A DNA stretch of 64,000 bases from positions 2,981,001 to 3,045,000 of the forward strand of contig NZ_JABWRE020000001.1 in the NCBI RefSeq assembly GCF_014268815.2, given 5' to 3'. Each line of letters opens with the position of its first letter. The first letter of the stretch is position 1. The translations under genes and the position numbers were made by a program. The notes under the pieces were generated by a model. That model ran no database searches. It was given only the letters and a program-made list of their open reading frames with translations, and was not told the DNA's origin. This stretch comes from Pseudomonas urmiensis. Lineage in GTDB: Bacteria > Pseudomonadota > Gammaproteobacteria > Pseudomonadales > Pseudomonadaceae. This document shows, piece by piece, positions 58,265 to 64,000 of the stretch.

Positions 58265-59275
58265 TCAATCGACCAGCTGCGCCTCCCTCAAGGCCCCCAA
58301 CGCCTCCAGCCAACGCGGCTGCTGCCGATAATCAGTGCGTGCAAAACCACGCCCGCGCATCCCGGCAATCCGCGGCGACGGCTTGACCTTCAAGCGCTGC
58401 GCCGCACTCAGGGCGAGCTCCGCCGCTGCCCGGTCGTTGCATACCAGGCCCATATCGCAACCAGCAGTCAACGCCGCCTCGATCCGGTTGGCAGCGTCGC
58501 CCACCACATGCGCCCCAGCCATCGACAGGTCATCACTGAAGATCACCCCGTCGAAGCCCAACTCGCCGCGCAGGATGTCCTGCAACCAGCGTCGGGAAAA
58601 ACCAGCAGGCTGAGTGTCGATTTGCGGGTAAATGACATGCGCCGGCATTACCGCCGCCAATTGGCCGCTAAGACGGGTGAAGGGCACCAGGTCGGCCTGG
58701 CGCAGTTGCTCAAGGCTGCGCTCGTCAGTGGGAATCGCCACATGCGAATCGGCCTCGGCCCAACCATGCCCCGGGAAGTGCTTGCCGCAAGCGGCCATAC
58801 CCGCAGCATTCATGCCGCGGATGAACGCACCGGCCAGCTGCGTGGCACGCTCAGGATTACCCTCGAACGCACGACTACCCACCACTGCGCTGCGCTGATG
58901 ATCGAGATCCAGCACCGGCGCGAAGCTCAAGTCCAGGCCCACCGCCAACACCTCGGTGGCCATCAGCCACCCGCACTGCTCGGCCAGGTACTCGGCGTTG
59001 TCGTTATCAGCGATTGCACGCATCGCTGGCAGGCGCACAAAGCCTTGGCGCAAGCGCTGGACCCGGCCACCTTCCTGATCGACGGCAAGAATCAGGTCAG
59101 GGCGAATGGCGCGAATCGAAGCGCACAGCTCACGCACCTGGCGCGGGCTGTCGATGTTACGCGCAAAGATGATCAGGCCGGCCACTTCGGGCTGGCGCAG
59201 CAGATGCCGGTCCTCGGCGGTCAGCCAGTAACCGGCGATGTCGACCATCAGGGAGCCTTGCAGGCTGGCAGTCAT
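58265..59275 (-). CDS. nagZ: Beta-N-acetylhexosaminidase NagZ
   Basis: GH3 enzyme of 336 residues. The catalytic His lies in K-H-F-P-G-H-G and the nucleophile Asp in F-S-D-D-L-S-M; V-D-Q-E-G-G-R-V is also present. No signal peptide, so it is cytosolic, removing GlcNAc from 1,6-anhydro muropeptides in peptidoglycan recycling. AAGGA lies six bases before ATG 59275. It follows the L,D-transpeptidase gene by ten bases. Confidence 0.94.
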   Translation of the reverse strand: MTASLQGSLMVDIAGYWLTAEDRHLLRQPEVAGLIIFARNIDSPRQVRELCASIRAIRPDLILAVDQEGGRVQRLRQGFVRLPAMRAIADNDNAEYLAEQCGWLMATEVLAVGLDLSFAPVLDLDHQRSAVVGSRAFEGNPERATQLAGAFIRGMNAAGMAACGKHFPGHGWAEADSHVAIPTDERSLEQLRQADLVPFTRLSGQLAAVMPAHVIYPQIDTQPAGFSRRWLQDILRGELGFDGVIFSDDLSMAGAHVVGDAANRIEAALTAGCDMGLVCNDRAAAELALSAAQRLKVKPSPRIAGMRGRGFARTDYRQQPRWLEALGALREAQLVD

Positions 59276-59285
59276 GGAAAGTCCT

Positions 59286-59810
59286 TCATTCGATATTCAG
59301 GGAAAGCCATTGCGGGCATGCGGCCTCGTCGATCCGCACCGGGCAGTGGGCGGGTACGCGATCGAACAGGTCCAGTAAATCAACATTGCGCAGGCGTACG
59401 CAGCCATGGGACAGGGGTATACCCAGCGGTTGCGTATCCGGCGTGCCGTGCAGATAGATGTAGCGGCGAAACGTGTCGCGCCGACCCAGACGATTGACCC
59501 CGGGTTCGCAGCCACTGAGCCAGAGGATGCGACTGAGGATCCAGTCACGCCCGGGAAATGCTGCGTGCAGCGCCGGCGACCAGACCTCACCCGTCCAGCG
59601 GCGACTGCTCAACACAGCGCCTAGGGGCAAGCCGGCGCCGATCTTGGCCCGCACCTGATGCAAGCCGCGTGGGGTGCATCCAGAACCATTGAGCTCACCG
59701 GCACCGTTGCGCGCGGTGGAAACCGCCAGGCGTAGACGCAACTGCCCATGAGCAAAACCGTAGAGGTGCTGGTCGGCGAGGGAAATGTGCAGGAAATCGA
59801 GGTCGGGCAT
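59286..59810 (-). CDS. L,D-transpeptidase (YkuD) family protein without signal peptide
   Basis: Protein of 174 residues that is essentially one YkuD domain. The catalytic motif S-H-G-C-V-R-L (about 138-144) and an upstream H-G-T are intact. No signal peptide or lipobox is visible at any start, so it appears cytosolic, unlike typical Ldt enzymes. With nagZ next door it may trim recycled muropeptides (L,D-carboxypeptidase role) rather than crosslink the wall. ATG 59810 is preferred, since the 43 codons upstream are low-complexity. Confidence 0.8.
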   Translation of the reverse strand: MPDLDFLHISLADQHLYGFAHGQLRLRLAVSTARNGAGELNGSGCTPRGLHQVRAKIGAGLPLGAVLSSRRWTGEVWSPALHAAFPGRDWILSRILWLSGCEPGVNRLGRRDTFRRYIYLHGTPDTQPLGIPLSHGCVRLRNVDLLDLFDRVPAHCPVRIDEAACPQWLSLNIE

Positions 59811-59856
59811 GGGCGCTAGCTTAGCCCAACTGCCCTTGCTCGCCCAGCCTCGGCGC

Positions 59857-60570
59857 TCAGGCCTTGACGGGGGTGCTGGAGGCGCTGGACTTGGCCCGCG
59901 GGCGCAGTTGCGCTGCGGCCATGGCCTCATCGGTGACACCGCTGTCGGCGCGCATACCGGCCGCCAGGAACGGCACCATCAGGCGCATAACCTGCTCGAT
60001 CGAGGTATTGATGCCGAAATCGGTCTCGGCTATCGCCCGCAGGGCCTTGATACCCGACATGCTGAACGCCGCCGCGCCGAGCATGAAGTGCACCCGCCAG
60101 AACAATTCAAGCGGCGGAATACGCGGGGCCGCTTCATTGACCAGCAACATGTAACGACGGAATACCTTGCCGTACATGTCTTCCAGATAGCGCCGCAGGT
60201 GACCCTGGCTCTGACTGAACGCAAGGCCCAGCAAACGCATGAAGATCGACAGGTCATTGTTGCTGCGCGGCTGCACCACCAGCGCCTGCTCGACCAGCAT
60301 CTCGAGCAGTTCTTCAAGGCTGGGCTTGCTCTCCGGACGCGCCTGGCGACGCTCCAGCTCACGCTCCAAACTGGCGCAGAAGGGGCCGAGGAAGCGCGAG
60401 AAGACTGCCTGGATCAGGGCCTTCTTGGAGCCGAAGTGATAGTTCACCGCCGCCAAGTTGACCCCGGCCTTGCTGGTGATAAGCCGCAACGAGGTTTCCG
60501 CGAACCCCCTTTCCGCGAATAGCTGCTCGGCAGCATCGAGAATGCGTTCAACGGTTTCCGATTGGGCCAT
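59857..60570 (-). CDS. psrA: TetR-family regulator PsrA
   Basis: Protein of 237 residues with a TetR HTH (about 5-52, G-F-A-E-T-S-L-R and A-V-N-Y-H-F-G-S-K) and a large ligand domain (about 90-215). PsrA senses long-chain fatty acids and controls rpoS, beta-oxidation genes and itself. Two PsrA-type operators lie 31-57 bases upstream of its start. Its place between nagZ and lexA matches other Pseudomonas. Confidence 0.93.
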   Translation of the reverse strand: MAQSETVERILDAAEQLFAERGFAETSLRLITSKAGVNLAAVNYHFGSKKALIQAVFSRFLGPFCASLERELERRQARPESKPSLEELLEMLVEQALVVQPRSNNDLSIFMRLLGLAFSQSQGHLRRYLEDMYGKVFRRYMLLVNEAAPRIPPLELFWRVHFMLGAAAFSMSGIKALRAIAETDFGINTSIEQVMRLMVPFLAAGMRADSGVTDEAMAAAQLRPRAKSSASSTPVKA

Positions 60571-60600
60571 GACTACTCACTACTCCGGGACGGGGCCTGA

Positions 60601-60627
60601 CAAACAGTTGTTTGAAACATACGTTTC
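60601..60627. promoter_or_regulatory. Two abutting PsrA boxes
   Basis: CAAAC(AGTT)GTTTG at 60601-60614 and GAAAC(ATAC)GTTTC at 60614-60627 are both perfect palindromes of the PsrA type and share one base. They support psrA autoregulation. Confidence 0.85.
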
Positions 60628-60759
60628 AGGCCATCATCTGTCAAGGCTCGGTGACCCATGGGTCGCCATTAAAACACAGCGCTGCGCATCAAGCTGCAGC
60701 CCCCGCAATACGCCCCCTCACGCATCTTCTTCAGTTAACTGCTTGCAGCGGGCCATCTA

Positions 60760-60775
60760 CTGTATATAATCCCAG
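60760..60775. promoter_or_regulatory. LexA box 1 of lexA
   Basis: CTGTATATAATCCCAG keeps the CTG-N10-CAG frame of the SOS box, 29 bases before the lexA start region; the right half is degenerate. Confidence 0.75.
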
Positions 60776-60778
60776 TCA

Positions 60779-60794
60779 CTGTATAAAAAGACAG
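60779..60794. promoter_or_regulatory. LexA box 2 of lexA
   Basis: CTGTATAAAAAGACAG is a second SOS box three bases after the first and ten bases before the lexA start codon. Paired boxes are usual for lexA genes. Confidence 0.82.
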
Positions 60795-60804
60795 AGCGCT
60801 CGCC

Positions 60805-61413
60805 ATGCTGAAACTGACGCCCCGCCAAGCCGAGATCCTGGCTTTCATCAAACGCTGCCTCGACGACAACGGCTTCCCGCCAACGCGGGCCGAGATTGCC
60901 CAGGAACTGGGCTTCAAGTCGCCCAACGCTGCCGAGGAGCATCTCAAGGCCCTGGCCCGCAAGGGTGCAATCGAGATGACCCCAGGCGCATCCCGCGGCA
61001 TCCGCATCCCTGGCCACGAAGCCAAAGCTGAAGAAAGCGGCTTGCCGATCATTGGCCGGGTCGCGGCCGGTGCGCCGATTCTCGCCGAGCAGCACATCGA
61101 GCAATCCTGCAACATCAACCCGACCTTCTTCCACCCGCCTGCCGACTACCTGTTGCGTGTCCACGGCATGAGCATGAAGGACGTCGGTATCTTCGACGGC
61201 GACCTGCTGGCGGTACACACCTGCCGCGAGGCCCGCAATGGCCAGATCGTCGTCGCCCGTATCGGTGATGACGTGACCGTCAAGCGCTTCAAGCGCGAAG
61301 GCAGCAAGGTCTGGCTGATCGCCGAGAACCCCGAATTCGCCCCCATCGAAGTCGACCTGAAACAACAGGAGCTGGTTATCGAGGGCTTGAGTGTCGGCGT
61401 CATACGCCGCTGA
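60805..61413 (+). CDS. lexA: SOS repressor LexA
   Basis: Protein of 202 residues: winged HTH (about 1-70, F-P-P-T-R-A-E-I), linker with scissile A88-G89, and S24 peptidase with the S123/K160 dyad. RecA-stimulated self-cleavage derepresses SOS genes. This is the LexA that pairs with sulA and reads E. coli-type boxes (LexA1 of P. putida). It controls umuDC at 19.7-20.1 kb as well. Operon with sulA, 13 bases apart. Confidence 0.96.
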   Translation: MLKLTPRQAEILAFIKRCLDDNGFPPTRAEIAQELGFKSPNAAEEHLKALARKGAIEMTPGASRGIRIPGHEAKAEESGLPIIGRVAAGAPILAEQHIEQSCNINPTFFHPPADYLLRVHGMSMKDVGIFDGDLLAVHTCREARNGQIVVARIGDDVTVKRFKREGSKVWLIAENPEFAPIEVDLKQQELVIEGLSVGVIRR

Positions 61414-61426
61414 TCCAGGAGGCGCC

Positions 61427-61903
61427 ATGCAGCAGTTCATCCACGCACCCCAGTCCGCCCAGCTACCGCTGTTCGAAGCCTTTCTGGCCGAACCGGTACT
61501 GCCGGGCCTGAAGGCTAGCGCACACGCGCGCAAGAGCAGCCAGCCCGAGCGGTTCAGCGAACTGGCCCTGCGCGGTGCGCCGGGTCACTGCCAAAGCCTG
61601 TTGGCGCCTGTGCTACGCGACCTGAGCGAAGAGCAAGATGCACGCTGGCTAACCCTGATCGCCCCACCCTCCAGCCTAACCCAGGCCTGGCTGCGCGATG
61701 CAGGCCTTAACCGCGAACGCATCCTGCTGCTGCAACCGGGCGGCAACCAGAGCGCCCTGCAGCTGGCCTGTGAAGCCCTGCGCCTTGGCCACAGCCACAC
61801 CGTGGTCAGCTGGCTGGGCAACCTCAACGCCAACACCCGTCAGCAGCTGACCCGCGCTGCAAACAGCGGAAATGCACAAAGCCTGAACATCCGCCTCGGC
61901 TGA
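61427..61903 (+). CDS. sulA: Cell division inhibitor SulA
   Basis: Protein of 158 residues with a weak RecA-like fold (P-P-x-x-L-T-Q-A-W-L-R near 85-95, ending with a long C-terminal helix). It blocks FtsZ polymerisation during SOS. AGGAGG precedes ATG 61427. Co-transcribed with lexA, as usual in Pseudomonas, so it shares the lexA boxes. Confidence 0.88.
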   Translation: MQQFIHAPQSAQLPLFEAFLAEPVLPGLKASAHARKSSQPERFSELALRGAPGHCQSLLAPVLRDLSEEQDARWLTLIAPPSSLTQAWLRDAGLNRERILLLQPGGNQSALQLACEALRLGHSHTVVSWLGNLNANTRQQLTRAANSGNAQSLNIRLG

Positions 61904-61947
61904 TGTTCAGGCTTTGCCTGTATTGATCGCTATCGTGTAGCTGAAAC

Positions 61948-62181
61948 TCAGTGCAGAACGCGCGGGCCTTCTTCGCGTTCGAAGTCACCTTCGACCAGCT
62001 TGCCTGCCATCTGCACACCAACACTGAGCATGGCCTTGGCCACTTCAACGTGCTGCCCCTGTAGGAATGCCTTGGCGTCCTCGGAGAAATCCAGGGTTAC
62101 CAGAGAGCCTTCATCTTCGGCGCGACGCAGCTCGATCCGGCCATCAGGCAACTCTACAATTTCAAGAAAGGACGTTGACAT
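61948..62181 (-). CDS. Conserved hypothetical small protein
   Basis: Protein of 77 residues: a beta-rich first half (I-V-E-L-P-D-G-R-I-E-L-R-R) and a helical second half (A-V-A-K-A-M-L-S-V-G). It is acidic and cytosolic. Small genes of this type sit between sulA and DUF6586 in pseudomonads. ATG 62181 has GGAGAA upstream. I do not recognise a named family. Confidence 0.68.
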   Translation of the reverse strand: MSTSFLEIVELPDGRIELRRAEDEGSLVTLDFSEDAKAFLQGQHVEVAKAMLSVGVQMAGKLVEGDFEREEGPRVLH

Positions 62182-62231
62182 AAAGGGCTGTTCTCCACGA
62201 AAGGCGGGCATTGTACCAGCCAAGTGGCCTA

Positions 62232-62753
62232 TCAGCACTCACTCAACGCGTCACGAAACCGTCGCACTAGATCTTTCAGATTTTTCCGCCAGCTTTCCAG
62301 TTCTTCCCGAGATAGCGCGGGCTGCTCGGCTTGGTCAAGATTAATGGCTTGAATCAGCGGCTGGGTAACGTCGGTTTTGGCGACTTTCTTGGCGACAGGT
62401 GGTCGGAACAAATCGGCATAAGCTGCTAGCAATTGCGCTAGCCAGGTTTCCGGTTGGCGAGCCAGTTCGAGCATCTCGGCCATTTCCGGAATCGCCACGC
62501 TTTGCAGGACTTCATCGTTGAGCAACAACTCAGCACGCGAGGCGTTAGCCTGGGGCAGACGATAGAAACCACCGATTTCGTGGCACAACCCCAGCAGCGC
62601 GCCATACAGGTGAAACAGCGCCGATTCGCGCTCAGCCTGGATCAACCCCTGGGCGTTCATTGCCCGGCTTTGCTCAGCCTTGGCCATGGATTCCAGTGCA
62701 AGACCGGCAAAGAACAGTTTCTGGTTGGTGCGGGTGTAGAGTTCCTGGGCCAT
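62232..62753 (-). CDS. DUF6586 family protein
   Basis: Wholly helical protein of 173 residues with no membrane segment. The conserved L-Y-T-R-T-N-Q-K-L-F-F start and the H-L-Y-G-A-L-L-G-L-C-H-E-I segment (about 48-60) match a Pseudomonas family found between sulA and topA. Function unknown. ATG 62753 follows GGAGG (spacing ten); the frame upstream to 62867 is unlikely. Confidence 0.8.
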   Translation of the reverse strand: MAQELYTRTNQKLFFAGLALESMAKAEQSRAMNAQGLIQAERESALFHLYGALLGLCHEIGGFYRLPQANASRAELLLNDEVLQSVAIPEMAEMLELARQPETWLAQLLAAYADLFRPPVAKKVAKTDVTQPLIQAINLDQAEQPALSREELESWRKNLKDLVRRFRDALSEC

Positions 62754-62828
62754 TTCAAATGCCCTCCGAAAGGCTGCAAGGCGATAGCTCAGTTTCAGCC
62801 ATCGCCCTGCCCTATCGCAAGCCCAAAA

Positions 62829-62906
62829 ACATCGCAGGGCAAGCCCGCTCCCACGCCCTGGACTCAAACTCGAGCCCTAGGGTGGCAGCTTGCTTGCCCC
62901 GCGAAT
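62829..62906. repeat. Diverged REP inverted pair
   Basis: A REP core at 62829-62855 and a reversed core near 62887-62906 flank an imperfect hairpin between DUF6586 and topA. Confidence 0.65.
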
Positions 62907-62922
62907 GTTCAGCCAGGATCGA

Positions 62923-64000
62923 TCAGCGCTTGTCTTCTACCTTCCACGCGTTGCCGTCGTAGAACGCCTTCCAACCCGTCGGCTTGCCATCGACCTCGGA
63001 CTGCACGTACTGCTCCTTGGTCTTACGGCTGTAGCGGATCACCGCCGGGCGACCTTCCGGATCCTTCTGCGGCGCTTCGCAGAGGAAGTGATACTTCGGA
63101 TCGATCTCGTGCTTGTGCGGGATGATTTCCATTACCAAGGGCGCACGCGTCTCGCGGTTTTTCGGGAACTGGCTGGCAGCCAGGAACAGCCCCGAAGCGC
63201 CGTCACGCAGCACGTAGGTGTCGTTGACCTTCTCGCACTTGAGCTCCGGCATATCCACCTTATCCATCTTCGGTGGCGCCGCTTCGCCGCTCTTGAGCAG
63301 CTTGCGGGTGTTCTTGCACGTAGGGTTGGTGCAGCCGAAGAACTTGCCGAAACGGCCAGTCTTGAGCTGCATCTCGCTGCCACACTTGTCGCACTCCAGG
63401 CTCGGCCCTTCGTAGCCCTTGATGCGGTAGCTGCCTTGCTCGATCTCGTAGCCGACGCAATCTGGGTTGTTACCGCAGATGTGCAGCTTGTGCTTCTCAT
63501 CGAGCAGGTAGGCATCCATCGCCGTGGCGCAAATCGGGCAGCGATGCTTGCCCAGCAGCACCCGCGACTCCGACTCACCTTCGTCGTCGGCGGCAATTTC
63601 GTCGCCTGGCACCAGGTTGACGGTAGCCTTGCAGCGCTCTTTAGGCGGCAGGCTGTAGCCTGAGCAGCCAAGGAACACGCCGGTGGAGGCGGTACGAATC
63701 ATCATCGGCCGGCCGCATTCCTTGCACGGAATGTTGGTCATGGTCGGCTGGTTGGCGCGCATGCCGTTTTCCGACGACTCGGCAGTCTGCAGCTTCTTGC
63801 TGAAGTCGCCATAGAACTCGTCGAGAACGTTCTTCCAGTCGCGCTCGCCCTGGGCGACGTCGTCGAGGTTTTCTTCCATGTCGGCGGTGAAGCCGTAGTC
63901 CATCAGGTTGGAGAAGCTCTCCGACAGACGCTCGGTGACGATGTCGCCCATCTTCTCGGAGTAGAAGCGGCGGTTATGCAGGGTCACATAGCCACGGTCC
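62923..64000 (-). CDS. topA: DNA topoisomerase I (3' part, continues beyond the window)
   Basis: The frame is open to the right edge, so only the C-terminal 359 or so residues are seen. They contain the end of the type IA core ([13 protein letters not shown]) and several four-cysteine zinc ribbons, e.g. C-K-E-C-G-R-P-M and C-P-I-C, C-D-K-C, C-T-N-P-T-C. TopA relaxes negative supercoils. The extra Zn ribbons and long C-terminal tail are usual in pseudomonads. Confidence 0.93.
   Translation of the reverse strand, partial: DRGYVTLHNRRFYSEKMGDIVTERLSESFSNLMDYGFTADMEENLDDVAQGERDWKNVLDEFYGDFSKKLQTAESSENGMRANQPTMTNIPCKECGRPMMIRTASTGVFLGCSGYSLPPKERCKATVNLVPGDEIAADDEGESESRVLLGKHRCPICATAMDAYLLDEKHKLHICGNNPDCVGYEIEQGSYRIKGYEGPSLECDKCGSEMQLKTGRFGKFFGCTNPTCKNTRKLLKSGEAAPPKMDKVDMPELKCEKVNDTYVLRDGASGLFLAASQFPKNRETRAPLVMEIIPHKHEIDPKYHFLCEAPQKDPEGRPAVIRYSRKTKEQYVQSEVDGKPTGWKAFYDGNAWKVEDKR

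Overview
The window is about 64 kb of chromosomal DNA from a Pseudomonas, most likely the P. putida group. The signs are high GC with third-position GC bias, dispersed P. putida-type REP elements (core GCGGGCAAGCCCGCTCC), Pseudomonas marker neighbourhoods (psrA/lexA/sulA/DUF6586/topA, gap/mfd, fepA-type receptor with DUF3649/PepSY/DUF3325, hsbRA), and an amino-acid chemoreceptor closely resembling McpA. No rRNA, tRNA, CRISPR array, transposase or prophage was seen. It reads as core genome with a few accessory insertions: ars operon, umuDC, and a toxin-antitoxin pair.

Layout. 0-2 kb: 3' end of an unrecognised gene, a PACE efflux protein and a divergent LysR regulator. 1.8-7.2 kb: an amino-acid module of McpA-like chemoreceptor (with a near-perfect sigma28 -10 element), YkvI-family transporter, RidA-family deaminase, FAD-dependent oxidoreductase and divergent XRE-cupin regulator. 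7.3-10.5 kb: TSUP exporter, histidine phosphatase, heme oxygenase, Tat-exported aminotransferase. 10.6-15.2 kb: iron uptake (FepA-type receptor under a Fur-like box, DUF3649, PepSY, DUF3325). 15.4-18.3 kb: arsRBCH. 18.4-20.9 kb: umuDC and a divergent SRAP gene sharing one LexA box. 21-26.1 kb: NAD-linked molybdenum formate dehydrogenase fdsGBAD. 26.4-27.3 kb: an MqsR/MqsA-like toxin-antitoxin operon.

27.7-37 kb: orphan histidine kinase, dusA, tal, a PhoD-like phosphatase, hsbA/hsbR, PilZ protein, mlaA. 37-41.6 kb: a PhnX-like HAD pseudoenzyme, DUF4404, queF, periplasmic cupredoxin with divergent copRS. 41.7-50.7 kb: lolCDE, PilZ protein, glycerophosphodiesterase, sthA, apbE, gap. 50.9-64 kb: mfd, csiV, SNF2 helicase, nagZ, a leaderless L,D-transpeptidase, psrA (two PsrA boxes), lexA (two SOS boxes), sulA, two small conserved genes, and the 3' part of topA running off the window.

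Themes. The SOS response is unusually well represented (lexA-sulA, umuDC/SRAP, mfd). Peptidoglycan recycling is suggested by nagZ next to a cytosolic L,D-transpeptidase. Amino-acid sensing, transport, oxidation and imine clean-up look like one locus. The least described items are the MqsRA-like module with its own palindrome, the HAD pseudoenzyme, the Tat-exported aminotransferase, and a composite repeat at 49.0-49.15 kb. All assignments are from reading sequence; no database search was run.
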